Assembly: GCA_028869995.1 (NCBI GenBank) | Contig: JAGWQN010000093.1 | Span: 1-64,000, forward strand | Length of the DNA: 64,000 nucleotides | Reading direction: 5' to 3' | Origin: Rhodospirillales bacterium | GTDB lineage: Bacteria > Pseudomonadota > Alphaproteobacteria > Acetobacterales > Acetobacteraceae | Shown: piece by piece, positions 28,408 to 36,956 of the stretch | Layout: every line of letters begins with the position of its first letter | Numbering within the stretch: position 1 is the first letter of the stretch | The notes under the pieces: generated by a model | What the model saw: only the letters and a program-made list of their open reading frames with translations | Database searches by the model: none | Told to the model about the DNA's origin: nothing | Made by a program: the position numbers and the translations under genes

Positions 28408-28456
28408 GCAAACGAAGTATGACTCAATAATCAGGCTTCCATCAGGAGGGGACTCC

Positions 28457-29638
28457 ATGAAGAAAATTTTGCTAGCCGCCGCGGCAGTGGCACTGGTGAC
28501 ACAGGTCGCTGCGGCCCAGACGGTCAAGATTGGCATCCTGCTGGGCTTTACCGGCCCAGAGGAATCGCAGGCGCCCGGCATCTACAACGGCGCCGAACTG
28601 GCCATCAAGCAGATCGATGCATCGCATGCCTTCCTCAAGGGTGCGCAGCTCGAGGGCGTGAAGGGTGACGATACGTGCACCGATGCGTCGGCGGCAGTGG
28701 CTGCCGCGACGCGCCTGGTAACATCGGACCACGTGGCCGGTATCGTCGGTGGGCACTGCTCGGGTGTGACTGCGGCTGTGCTGCAGTCCGTTGCACGCCC
28801 CAACGGCGTTGTCATGATCTCGCCTTCGGCAACGTCGCCTTCGCTGTCGACTGCGCCATCCGACGGGCTGTTCTTCCGCACAGCTCCATCGGATGCTCGT
28901 CAGGGCCAGGTGATGGCGGATGTCCTCATCAAGCAGGGCATCAAGAAGGTCGCGCTGACCTACACTGATAATGACTACGGCAAGGGCCTCGCCGATGCTT
29001 TCAGCGCCGCCTACAAGAAAGAGGGCGGGACAATCACGATCTCGCTGCCGCATCAGGATGGCAAAGCAGACTACTCAGCCGAGGTCGGGACCCTTGCGGC
29101 CGCGGGCGGGCAGATGCTGGTTGTCGCGGGATACGCTGATCAGGGGGGTAAGGGCATTATCCAGGGCGCGCTCGACACCGGCGCCTTCAGCAAATTTTAT
29201 CTGCCGGACGGCATGTACACGGCAAGCCTGCTGCAGCATTTCGGCAAGTCGCTCGACGGTTCGATCGGCGACATCGGAGAAAGCAACAGCTCCGGCTTCA
29301 AAACCTTCGTTGCTGAGGCTAAAAAAGCTGGCTTCGACGGCACGGCCGCATACTCGGCCCAAGGTTATGATGCGGTGGCGCTGATGGCGCTGGCCATGGA
29401 GGCCGCCCACTCGACCAAGGGTACGGTCTACAAGAACAAGATCGAGGCTATTGCCAATGGTCCCGGCGTGAAGATCTATGCCGGTCAGTTGGCGAAGGGC
29501 CTGAAGCTTCTGTCGGAGGGCAAAGCGATCAACTACGAAGGCGCGTCGAGCGTCCGCCTGATCGGACCCGATAGCGCCGGCAGCTATCGTGTCTACACGA
29601 TCAAGAACGGCAAGCGCGTGACCGACTACTACGAGTAA
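28457..29638 (+). CDS. Branched-chain amino-acid-type ABC importer, periplasmic binding protein
   Basis: Encodes 393 residues. A Sec signal peptide (MKKILLAAAAVALVTQVAAA, cleavage near 20-22) is followed by the LivJ/LivK-type type I periplasmic fold: KIGILLGFTGPEE, then GGHCSGVTAAV in the ligand-binding region and TYTDNDYGKGLADAF at the second lobe. AGGAGGGGA precedes the ATG. It heads an importer operon in the order binding protein-G-F-H-M. Family ligands include leucine, other amino acids, amides and urea; the oxidase upstream favours an amino compound. Confidence 0.92.
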   Translation: MKKILLAAAAVALVTQVAAAQTVKIGILLGFTGPEESQAPGIYNGAELAIKQIDASHAFLKGAQLEGVKGDDTCTDASAAVAAATRLVTSDHVAGIVGGHCSGVTAAVLQSVARPNGVVMISPSATSPSLSTAPSDGLFFRTAPSDARQGQVMADVLIKQGIKKVALTYTDNDYGKGLADAFSAAYKKEGGTITISLPHQDGKADYSAEVGTLAAAGGQMLVVAGYADQGGKGIIQGALDTGAFSKFYLPDGMYTASLLQHFGKSLDGSIGDIGESNSSGFKTFVAEAKKAGFDGTAAYSAQGYDAVALMALAMEAAHSTKGTVYKNKIEAIANGPGVKIYAGQLAKGLKLLSEGKAINYEGASSVRLIGPDSAGSYRVYTIKNGKRVTDYYE

Positions 29639-29661
29639 CGTCTGGTCGCTTTCGTCTCTCG

Positions 29662-29689
29662 GAACGGCCCGGCCTCGTCCGGGCCGTTC
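29662..29689 (+). terminator. Strong hairpin after the binding-protein gene
   Basis: A perfect 11-bp stem, GAACGGCCCGG (29662-29672) with CCGGGCCGTTC (29679-29689), and a 6-base loop. It lies 24 bases after the stop codon and 55 before livG. There is no T-run, so it is more likely a partial attenuator or an mRNA 3'-end stabiliser that raises binding-protein levels over the membrane parts. Confidence 0.6.
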
Positions 29690-29743
29690 ACTCTGCGCCA
29701 GGCTCGTCCGCCATCCAGCCAACGACAAGCGGGGCGAAGGAAA

Positions 29744-30532
29744 ATGGGCATGATCGTCGTCGACAATCTGCACAAGAGCTTTGGCGGCTTCCACGCCGTC
29801 CAAGGGGTCTCGCTCACGGTCGCGAAAGGATCGATCACCGGTCTCATCGGGCCGAACGGCGCCGGCAAGACCACACTCTTCAACGTGATTGCGGGCCATC
29901 TGGCACCAACGTCCGGCCGGGTCCTGATGGACGGCGAAGACATTACCGGTCTCTCTCCGCACGAGCTCTTCGCCCGCGGCTTACTGCGCACGTTTCAGAT
30001 TGCGCGCGAGTTCCGATCGATGACAGTGCGCGAGAATCTCATGATGGTTCCCGGCGGTCAGAAGGGCGAGAGTCTGTGGAACACCTGGTTTCGTCGTCGC
30101 GAGATCGCTCGCGACGAGCGAGCGCTGGCAAAGAAGGCGGACGAGGTGCTGGAGTTCCTGACCATTTCACATCTGGCCGACCACAAGGCAGGCCAGCTCT
30201 CCGGCGGTCAGAAGAAACTTCTCGAGCTTGGTCGTACGATGATGGTGGAAGCCAAGATCGTCTTTCTTGATGAGGTAGGAGCCGGCGTGAATCGAACCTT
30301 GCTCAACACCATCGGCGACGCCATCGTTCGCCTCAACAAGGAGCGCGGCTACACGTTCTGCGTGATCGAGCACGATATGGATTTCATCGCGCGACTGTGC
30401 GACCCGGTGATCGTGATGGCGGAAGGGCGGGTGCTTGCCACCGGTCCCGCCGAGCACATCATGGAGAACGAGGCCGTGATCGAGGCGTATCTGGGGCGGG
30501 GCCTGAAGAACAAGATCAGGGCCAGCGCGTAG
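29744..30532 (+). CDS. livG: Branched-chain amino-acid-type ABC importer, ATPase LivG-like
   Basis: Encodes 262 residues. Walker A is GPNGAGKTTLFNVI, the signature is LSGGQKKLLELGRTM and Walker B is AKIVFLDEVGAGVN. The RTFQIAREFRSMTVRENLM segment is typical of LivG. ATG 29744 is used, but ATG 29750 has equally good spacing from AAGGA. It works with LivF on the cytoplasmic side. It precedes livF by 23 bases. Confidence 0.92.
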   Translation: MGMIVVDNLHKSFGGFHAVQGVSLTVAKGSITGLIGPNGAGKTTLFNVIAGHLAPTSGRVLMDGEDITGLSPHELFARGLLRTFQIAREFRSMTVRENLMMVPGGQKGESLWNTWFRRREIARDERALAKKADEVLEFLTISHLADHKAGQLSGGQKKLLELGRTMMVEAKIVFLDEVGAGVNRTLLNTIGDAIVRLNKERGYTFCVIEHDMDFIARLCDPVIVMAEGRVLATGPAEHIMENEAVIEAYLGRGLKNKIRASA

Positions 30533-30555
30533 CTGGCTGCGGGGGAAAAGAAAGC

Positions 30556-31266
30556 ATGGGCGCGCCCTTCCTCATCGGAGAGAAGATGACCGGTGGCTAT
30601 GGCGCTGCCGATATTCTCCATGATTGCACGATCGCGGTCGAGAAGGGCGAAATCGCGGTCATCGTCGGTCCCAACGGTGCCGGCAAATCAACGGCGATGA
30701 AGGCCGTCTTCGGAATGCTGACGCTGCGTCACGGGCAGGTACGCCTCGACGGAGAGGATATCACCGCCTTCTCGCCGCAGGCGCGCGTGGCTAAGGGCAT
30801 GGCTTTCGTGCCGCAGACCGACAACGTGTTCCTTTCCATGTCGGTGGAGGAAAACCTCGAAATGGGAGCCTTCCTCCGCCGCGACGACATCCGTCCGACC
30901 ATGGCTAGGATCTATGATCTGTTCCCCGTCCTCAAGGAAAAGAGGCGCCAGGCAGCCGGCGAGCTCTCCGGCGGTCAGCGTCAGCAGGTGGCCGTTGGGC
31001 GGGCTTTGATGACCCAGCCCAAGGTCCTCATGCTCGACGAGCCGACTGCCGGCGTGTCGCCCATCGTGATGGACGAGCTTTTCGACCGTATCATCGAGAT
31101 CTCCCGCACAGGCATTTCCATCTTGATGGTGGAACAAAATGCGCGGCAGGCACTGAACATCGCCGACAAGGGTTACGTGCTGGTCCAGGGGGCCAATCGC
31201 TATACGGACACGGGCGAGGCGCTCCTTGCCGATCCAGACGTCCGCAAGACGTTCCTGGGAGGTTGA
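30556..31266 (+). CDS. livF: Branched-chain amino-acid-type ABC importer, ATPase LivF-like
   Basis: Encodes 236 residues from ATG 30556, where the GYGAADILHD segment leads into Walker A GPNGAGKSTAMKAVFG. The signature is LSGGQRQQVAVGRAL and Walker B is KVLMLDEPTAGVSP; VPQTDNVFLSMSVEENLEMG is a LivF hallmark. The open frame extends upstream into livG without a ribosome site there. The gap to livH is 4 bases. Confidence 0.93.
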   Translation: MGAPFLIGEKMTGGYGAADILHDCTIAVEKGEIAVIVGPNGAGKSTAMKAVFGMLTLRHGQVRLDGEDITAFSPQARVAKGMAFVPQTDNVFLSMSVEENLEMGAFLRRDDIRPTMARIYDLFPVLKEKRRQAAGELSGGQRQQVAVGRALMTQPKVLMLDEPTAGVSPIVMDELFDRIIEISRTGISILMVEQNARQALNIADKGYVLVQGANRYTDTGEALLADPDVRKTFLGG

Positions 31267-31270
31267 TCCC

Positions 31271-32281
31271 ATGAACATTCTCGATGCCATCGTTGTTCTT
31301 CTCAACTACGTTATCATTCCGGCGACGTCCTATGGCGCACAGCTCGCCCTCGGTGCGCTCGGCGTCACGCTGATCTACGGCATCCTGCGATTCTCGAATT
31401 TCGCCCACGGCGATACCATGGCCTTCGGCACCGCGGTGACGATCCTTATCACCTGGGCGTTCCAGGCCGCCGGAATCACCTTCGGCCCCTTGCCGACGGC
31501 ACTGCTCGCCCTCCCCTTGGGGATCGCGGTGACGGCCCTGGTCCTGCTCTTCACCGACCGCGCCGTCTATCGTTTCTATCGCCGGAAGAAGGCGGCACCG
31601 GTCATCCTCGTTATCGTCTCGATGGGTGTCATGTTCGTCATGAACGGGCTGACCCGTCTGATCATAGGCGTCCAGGATCAAAACTTCGCCGACGGCCAGC
31701 GCTTCATCATCAACGCCTTCCAGTTTCGCAAAATGACCGGCCTCGCGCAGGGCCTGGCGCTGCGGACGACGTCGGTCATCACGCTGCTGACCGCGATCAT
31801 CGTGGTCGCTGCCCTCTTCTGGTTTCTCAACCATACGCGGACCGGCAAGTCGATGCGTGCCTTTGCCGATAACGAAGACCTGGCCCTGCTCTCGGGCATC
31901 AACCCCGAACGGGTGGTCACAGTGACCTGGCTCCTCGTCGCCGGCCTGGCGACGACCGCCGGCGTCCTCTACGGACTCGACAAGTCCTTCATGCCCTTCA
32001 CCTACTTCCAGCTCCTGCTGCCGATCTTTGCGGCCGCCGTGGTGGGCGGCCTCGGCAACCCGCTCGGTGCCATCGTCGGCGGCTTCGTCGTCGCGTTCTC
32101 GGAGGTGATGTCAACCTATGCATGGCGGATGGTCGCCGCCTACGTGCTGCCCCGCTCGCTCGTGCCTGGCGGGCTGATGCAACTGCTGACGACCGATTAT
32201 AAGTTTGCCGTCTCGTTCGCCATTCTCGTGGCCGTGCTGCTGTTCAAGCCGACCGGCATCTTCAAGGGAAAATCGGTATGA
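31271..32281 (+). CDS. livH: Branched-chain amino-acid-type ABC importer, permease LivH-like
   Basis: Encodes 336 residues with about eight hydrophobic segments. GALGVTLIYGILRFSNFAHG near residue 24 is the LivH/UrtB hallmark, and VVGGLGNPLGAIVGGFVV lies in the coupling region. A GGAGG site precedes the ATG. It overlaps livM by 4 bases (ATGA). With LivM it forms the membrane channel. Confidence 0.93.
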   Translation: MNILDAIVVLLNYVIIPATSYGAQLALGALGVTLIYGILRFSNFAHGDTMAFGTAVTILITWAFQAAGITFGPLPTALLALPLGIAVTALVLLFTDRAVYRFYRRKKAAPVILVIVSMGVMFVMNGLTRLIIGVQDQNFADGQRFIINAFQFRKMTGLAQGLALRTTSVITLLTAIIVVAALFWFLNHTRTGKSMRAFADNEDLALLSGINPERVVTVTWLLVAGLATTAGVLYGLDKSFMPFTYFQLLLPIFAAAVVGGLGNPLGAIVGGFVVAFSEVMSTYAWRMVAAYVLPRSLVPGGLMQLLTTDYKFAVSFAILVAVLLFKPTGIFKGKSV

Positions 32282-33585
32282 ACGGCAGGTCGCGCTCGCT
32301 CTGGGTCTTAGCTGTCGTCGGCCTGCTTTATGTCGCCGTCGGCGTGCTTCAGAGCTGGCCACTCGCTCTGACCATCCTCAACGACGGCCTTATCGTTGCG
32401 ATCACGGCACTCGGCGTCAACATGCAATGGGGCTACGCCGGTCTCTTCAACGTCGGTGTGTCGGGCTTCTTTGCTCTCGGCGGACTGGCCGTCGTTCTCG
32501 TCTCCATGCCGCTCGATCCTCAGGCTTGGTCAGCCGGCACGCCACGGCTCCTCGTCGCACTCGTGATTCTCGCGCTGGTCATCTTCGCGGCCATGCGCCT
32601 CTACCGTGTGCTCGGCGCGGGGTGGCTGCGCATCGTCAGCCTCATCGTCTTCATCGGCGTCGGCGTGACGGTCTTTCGCACGGTCTTCAATCCAGCGGCC
32701 AAAGCCGTCGAGGCGATCAACGCCGCCGTCACCGGCAATATCGGCGGCCTCGGCCTTCCGGTGCCCTTTTCGTTCATCGTTGCCGCTGCCTTCGCCGCTG
32801 CGGCCGGATGGGCGGTCGCGAAGATCGCCCTCGGCCTGCGCTCGGACTACCTCGCGATCGCAACGCTCGGTATCGGGCAGATTATCATTTCCGTTCTGAT
32901 GAACGAAAGCTGGCTCGATCGCGGTGTGAAGAACGTCGTTGGGATCAGCCGGTGGCCCGTTCCGGAGGAAGTGCGGCTGCAGAAGCAGCCCTGGTTCATC
33001 GATCTCGCCCACACCCTCGGCATGCACCTGACGACAACGTCGACCGTCTTCGTCGGCCTGTGTTTCGCCGCCCTGTTCACCGCCATACTGCTGGTGATCC
33101 TGCTGTTGGCCGAACTGTCGCTGCGCTCACCGTGGGGGCGCATGATGCGCGCCATCCGCGACAACGAGGTCGCGGCCGAAGCCATGGGCAAGGACGTCAA
33201 GCGCCGGCATCTGCAGGTCTTCGTGCTGGGGTGTGCCGTCATCGGGATCGCCGGTGCGCTGTTTGTGATGCTGCACGGGCTGTTCTCGCCGGTGAACTAC
33301 AACGACGCGCTGCGCTACACGTTCCTCATCTGGTCGATGGTGATCCTCGGCGGCTCCGGCAACAACCTGGGTTCGGTGCTCGGCGCGCTCATCATCATGC
33401 TCATCTGGGACGAGGCGGGCAGTGTCGGGCCGCATCTGTTCGCGCTGCTGACCTCGCCGCTGGCCGACGGGCCGCTCAAGACCCATCTTATTAACAGTGC
33501 CGTGGAGATGCGGCTGCCGGCCGTGGGGCTGGTGCTGCTTCTCGTCCTGCGCTTCAGCCCCAAAGGCCTCCTGCCCGAGCGCTGA
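32278..33585 (+). CDS. livM: Branched-chain amino-acid-type ABC importer, permease LivM-like
   Basis: Encodes 435 residues, at the long end for LivM, with about ten hydrophobic segments. ITALGVNMQWGYAGLFNVGV near residue 40, LRSDYLAIATLGIGQII, and SPWGRMMRAIRDNEVAAEAMG mark the family. It is the last gene of the importer operon; no clear intrinsic terminator follows. Confidence 0.92.
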   Translation: MNGRSRSLWVLAVVGLLYVAVGVLQSWPLALTILNDGLIVAITALGVNMQWGYAGLFNVGVSGFFALGGLAVVLVSMPLDPQAWSAGTPRLLVALVILALVIFAAMRLYRVLGAGWLRIVSLIVFIGVGVTVFRTVFNPAAKAVEAINAAVTGNIGGLGLPVPFSFIVAAAFAAAAGWAVAKIALGLRSDYLAIATLGIGQIIISVLMNESWLDRGVKNVVGISRWPVPEEVRLQKQPWFIDLAHTLGMHLTTTSTVFVGLCFAALFTAILLVILLLAELSLRSPWGRMMRAIRDNEVAAEAMGKDVKRRHLQVFVLGCAVIGIAGALFVMLHGLFSPVNYNDALRYTFLIWSMVILGGSGNNLGSVLGALIIMLIWDEAGSVGPHLFALLTSPLADGPLKTHLINSAVEMRLPAVGLVLLLVLRFSPKGLLPER

Positions 33586-33662
33586 CCGGCCGGAGAGCCC
33601 TGCTTGCGTGTCGTGCAGGCGCGCCGGTAGAACAGGCAGGCAAAAAATGCGGAGGTGATGCG

Positions 33663-34319
33663 ATGCAGCGCAAACACGCGGCCGTGGCAGCGGCCCTCCT
33701 GCTGGGCCTGGCCGGATGCGCCCAGACGCCCACGACTGCGCGGGTCACCGCCATGCCCGGGCCAGGCAAGAGCTTCCAGGCCTTCCAGGCGGACCAGGCT
33801 TCTTGCCAGCAATTCGCCCAGGCGCAGGTCGCAGGGCAGGCGCAGAAGGCGAACCAGACCACGGCGATCGGCGCGGGTGCCGGCGTGGTGGGCGGCGCAG
33901 CCCTGGGTGCGGCGGCCGGGGCGATCGGCGGCAATGCCGGCACCGGCGCTGCGATCGGCGCGCTCAGCGGCGCGGTGCTCGGCACGGCGGGCGGCGCCTA
34001 TCTCTCCAACCAGCAGCAACAGGCGAGCCAGAACCAGTTCGACCAGGCCTACGCGCAATGCATGTATTCGCGTGGCAACAACGTGCAGGGCTTTGCCCCG
34101 CAGGCGCAGACCACCTCGCTCTCACCCGCCAATGCGTCTCTCGTGCAGAGCGTCCAGGAACAGCTGATCCGCCTGCACTACCTCGCTCCGCCGGCCGATG
34201 GCATCGCCGGGCCGCAGACGATCTCGGCCATCACCCGCTTCCAGCAGGCGAACGGCATGCCCCCGACCGGCGAGGCCACGCCGGCGCTGCTGGCGCGCCT
34301 GCAACAAGCCCAGGGATAG
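33663..34319 (+). CDS. Glycine-zipper lipoprotein with peptidoglycan-binding domain
   Basis: Encodes 218 residues. LLLGLAGC gives a lipobox with lipidated C19. A glycine-zipper stretch (about 68-113, alternating Gly/Ala helices such as GAGAGVVGGAALGAAAGAIGG) may insert in or line the outer membrane. The C-terminus (about 155-216) has a peptidoglycan_binding_1 pattern (IRLHYLAPPADGIAGPQTIS). The segment MPGPGKSFQAFQADQASCQQ and the DQAYAQCMYSRGN motif recur in the protein at 51982-52572, so the two are paralogues. It may tether the envelope to peptidoglycan. It converges on a PEP-CTERM gene. Confidence 0.85.
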   Translation: MQRKHAAVAAALLLGLAGCAQTPTTARVTAMPGPGKSFQAFQADQASCQQFAQAQVAGQAQKANQTTAIGAGAGVVGGAALGAAAGAIGGNAGTGAAIGALSGAVLGTAGGAYLSNQQQQASQNQFDQAYAQCMYSRGNNVQGFAPQAQTTSLSPANASLVQSVQEQLIRLHYLAPPADGIAGPQTISAITRFQQANGMPPTGEATPALLARLQQAQG

Positions 34320-34343
34320 CAAGCCTAGGGATAAGGCTGCGGA

Positions 34344-34883
34344 TCAGGCCCGGCGGCGGCGCAGCGTGAGCAGCGCCGCCGCCGCGACGACAAAGAGTGC
34401 AGCGCTCGACGGTTCGGGAACGGGCGAGGGTGGCGTGTTGCCGTTGCCGGGCGGAATGTTGCCGCCAGGGGGGATGTTGCCGCCAGGGGGGGTGTTGTCG
34501 CCAGGAGGTGGCGATCCCGGGTGGGGCGGTATCGAGCCGCCGCCACCGCCGGGGCCCCCGACGGGTAGGAACAGCACGGGCGGAGTCCCCATCGGGCCAT
34601 GATATCCCCAGTTGCCGGGAACCCAGCTCGCGGCGACGTCCGGCACGCCCGGGTCACCTGAGGAAGCCTGCGGCCCTCCAGGGTCGCCGGCCGACGGCTG
34701 CGCCCCTCTCGGGGAAGGTGCCGGCTTCCCAGACTCCGCGGGCGCGGCCGGAACCCATGCCAGGCTCGTGCCCGTGCAGTGGCACGCCACGCCCGCGGGG
34801 ATCGGATGGGCGGCAATGAGCGCTGAGAGCGCGGCGGGCGCAAGATGTTTGATTTTGCCGACCGGCAGGCAGATCCAGGGCAT
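34344..34883 (-). CDS. Proline/glycine-rich PEP-CTERM protein
   Basis: Encodes 179 residues from ATG 34883, which has AGGGGA about 7 bases upstream. The C-terminus shows the sorting signal: VPEPSS, about 16 hydrophobic residues, then RRRR. Such proteins are secreted and processed by an exosortase (EpsH family), usually for exopolysaccharide-linked surfaces. The central part is low-complexity, rich in Pro and Gly, with short PPGGNI repeats encoded by an 18-base tandem unit. The N-terminal hydrophobic stretch (about 12-33) is only a mediocre signal peptide. No exosortase gene lies in the window. Confidence 0.7.
   Translation of the reverse strand: MPWICLPVGKIKHLAPAALSALIAAHPIPAGVACHCTGTSLAWVPAAPAESGKPAPSPRGAQPSAGDPGGPQASSGDPGVPDVAASWVPGNWGYHGPMGTPPVLFLPVGGPGGGGGSIPPHPGSPPPGDNTPPGGNIPPGGNIPPGNGNTPPSPVPEPSSAALFVVAAAALLTLRRRRA
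34456..34509 (-). repeat. 18-base tandem repeat inside the PEP-CTERM gene
   Basis: Two exact copies of ATGTTGCCGCCAGGGGGG (34456-34473, 34474-34491, plus-strand reading) are followed by a diverged third (34492-34509). On the coding strand they give the PPGGNI units. Such repeats are prone to copy-number change by slippage while staying in frame. Confidence 0.8.
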
Positions 34884-35417
34884 CGCTTATCCCCTGACGG
34901 CAGCGCAGCGCGACCGCGCCTCAAGATAGGTCGCGACGGCCAGGCACGGGGCGCAGCGGAGAACATGGCAGGATCGGGACGAGATCAGCATGGCACGTCG
35001 AGCTTTCGATTCGCGTCGATTCTAGTCGCTAGGATCAGGACCACCAGCCCATGGACTGAGAGGACTCCGCGAACATAGGACCATCTGCCAAAAGCACCAT
35101 ATTTAAGAGATGTTTCAAATGATTTGAAATGTTATGCTCGCTTTTTGCATCGGAAAAAGTCATAAAATATCTCAATTTTAGCAATGTTTCCATGTCAGAG
35201 GGATTCTCCCGACCTCGAGTCCGCCCATGCTGCTACCCGGCTGCCGAAGCCACGCCAACGGGACGTGGCGCCGCCGGAGCGACGGCGGGAGATAGGGTCG
35301 GCTGCACGGCCTCCATCGAGCGGGGTCAGTGAAAATTCTTTACCGTATCCCAAAAATATGACTCGACTCTCGAGGGATTCAGGTTAGATTAACGTTCGTT
35401 CGGGTTCTGAGGGTGAC
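34884..35417. promoter_or_regulatory. AT-rich divergent region between two PEP-CTERM genes
   Basis: About 530 bases between divergently transcribed PEP-CTERM genes. The centre (35090-35200) is much more AT-rich than the surroundings. It contains a perfect palindrome TTTCAAATGATTTGAAA (35113-35129; 8-base arms around one G), which could be an operator. Possible -35-like TTGCAT (35145-35150) and an A/T-rich run follow, but spacing is poor, so I do not call a promoter. I saw no sigma-54-type GG-N10-GC element with confidence. Confidence 0.5.
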
Positions 35418-36152
35418 ATGCGTCATTGGATTCTTTCGATTGCGGCAGCGGCTGCTCTGCTCGTGCCCGCAGCGGCCGCCAGGGCAAACGTGGTTTATTA
35501 TACAGCGAGCAATTTGACCGGCACGCTGGACGCGAAGGCTCAGTTCACTTTGAGCACCGGCCAGATCGACCTCACGGTCACGAACCTCCTCAGCGCCGGG
35601 TCAATACGGAGTGCCGGCCAGGCAGTGAGCGGCATCATCTTTTCGGTGAGCGACCCACTTGGCACGCTGGGAGCTTTGTCCGCAGTTGGTACTATGGGGG
35701 ATATCACCTACAGCAAGACGGCCGCAAAGAATGGCACCGTGAAAACTGTCTCCGGGACGCCGACGCGATGGATCAACAACTCAAAAATCTCGGGAAGCAC
35801 CATCACGCTTGAAGCGCTCGGGGGCGGACAACCCAGCGAGATGATTATTCCAGCGAGCAACGGCGGTAGATATCAAAAGATCAATAAGGGCTTCCCGAAC
35901 TTCAATTCGTATGTGGATGGACCCGCGACCTTCGGCATCAACCTGACCGGTATTACAGACACGACGACCATCACGGGAGTTACGTTCTTGTTCGGGACGG
36001 GGCCGGACACGACACTTACGGGGGGATGCTCCGGGAGCGGCTGCCCCGAGGGCAATCCGCACCTGCCGGTGCCCGAGCCGGCAAGCCTGGCGCTCCTCGG
36101 CGTTGGCCTGGTCGGACTTGGCTTGGCACGCCGCCGCCGCCGCCCGGCCTGA
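35418..36152 (+). CDS. PEP-CTERM sorting-domain protein
   Basis: Encodes 244 residues. A clear Sec signal peptide (WILSIAAAAALLVPAAAARA, cleavage near 25) is followed by a beta-rich, Thr/Ser/Gly-rich body without a known catalytic motif. The end is a standard PEP-CTERM: LPVPEPASLALLGVGLVGLG followed by ARRRRR. It would be exported, cleaved at the PEP motif by an exosortase and released or attached to the surface. GAGGGTG precedes the ATG. A strong terminator follows 20 bases after the stop, so it is a single-gene unit. Confidence 0.88.
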   Translation: MRHWILSIAAAAALLVPAAAARANVVYYTASNLTGTLDAKAQFTLSTGQIDLTVTNLLSAGSIRSAGQAVSGIIFSVSDPLGTLGALSAVGTMGDITYSKTAAKNGTVKTVSGTPTRWINNSKISGSTITLEALGGGQPSEMIIPASNGGRYQKINKGFPNFNSYVDGPATFGINLTGITDTTTITGVTFLFGTGPDTTLTGGCSGSGCPEGNPHLPVPEPASLALLGVGLVGLGLARRRRRPA

Positions 36153-36172
36153 GACACAACACGAGCCAATGG

Positions 36173-36210
36173 AAACCCTGGGCACCAGCAGGTGCCCAGG
36201 GTTTTGTTTT
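36173..36210. terminator. Bidirectional rho-independent terminator
   Basis: A perfect 14-bp stem, AAACCCTGGGCACC (36173-36186) with GGTGCCCAGGGTTT (36191-36204), and an AGCA loop, then TGTTTT on the plus strand. On the minus strand the stem ends in a short T-run too, so it serves both the PEP-CTERM gene and the leftward nnrU gene. Confidence 0.92.
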
Positions 36211-36233
36211 GCCGGGCAGGTCGCCTGCCGGCT

Positions 36234-36956
36234 TTAGAGTCCCGGCGGCAGGGGCGAAACCCCGATCAAACGCGGGTGCAGCGCCAGCAGGGCGAGCCAT
36301 AGTGCCAGCCCGAGCACCAGACGCAGCGCATCCCGTAGCCTCGGCCGTGGCTTCCAGCGCCCGTCGATCAGGGCTGCCAGAGGCCAGGTGGAGGTGTTGG
36401 CCGCCAGCCGCGCCCACACGGCTGGTCCGAGCTGCCGGCGTCGCCGCCGGTCGAGCATATGCATGCCCAGCACGGCAAAGCCGGTAAAGCCGCCGAACAG
36501 CACCACATGCACGAGGTCGCCGTTGGCGAGCGTGTGCAGCCCGCCCCACAGCGCCAGCGCCAGCAGCAGCGGGTGGCGGGCCACCCCGGCAACCCCGGGG
36601 TGCGCAGGCTCGAACCCCGCTGCCGGCCCCCCGAAGGAAAGCGGATTCGCCGCCCCCACCGCGAAGGCCACGAGGAGGCAGGCGAGCGGCATCCCAAGGT
36701 TGACGAGCCAGACCCGCCAGATCGCATAGGGCCACAGCGCGACATAGGGCGCCCGCCCTGCCGCCACGATGAGCCAGGCAAGGGCGCCGACCGAGACTGT
36801 GGCATAGGCGGCCAGGTAGAGCCGCTCCCCCAGCACAGCGACCAGGCGCGCGCGCAACGCCGGACGCGCCGGCACGGCATGCGAGAGCAGGAAAACGCCA
36901 AAGGCGGTGGCGAAGCCGGCCCAGTCGGCCACGGCCGCGCCAAAGGTCGCGCTCAC
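36234..36956 (-). CDS. nnrU: NnrU-family membrane protein
   Basis: Encodes 240 residues from GTG 36956, which overlaps the rrf2 stop (GTGA); longer frames upstream read antisense through rrf2. It has about six or seven hydrophobic segments. GVFLLSHAVPARPALRA at the start and the later RHPLLLALALWGGLHTLANG are typical of NnrU, an integral membrane protein needed for nitrite/nitric-oxide respiration in denitrifiers, with NnrU/isoprenylcysteine-methyltransferase-like topology. It is coupled to the NsrR-like regulator and lies in an NO-handling region. Confidence 0.85.
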   Translation of the reverse strand: MSATFGAAVADWAGFATAFGVFLLSHAVPARPALRARLVAVLGERLYLAAYATVSVGALAWLIVAAGRAPYVALWPYAIWRVWLVNLGMPLACLLVAFAVGAANPLSFGGPAAGFEPAHPGVAGVARHPLLLALALWGGLHTLANGDLVHVVLFGGFTGFAVLGMHMLDRRRRRQLGPAVWARLAANTSTWPLAALIDGRWKPRPRLRDALRLVLGLALWLALLALHPRLIGVSPLPPGL

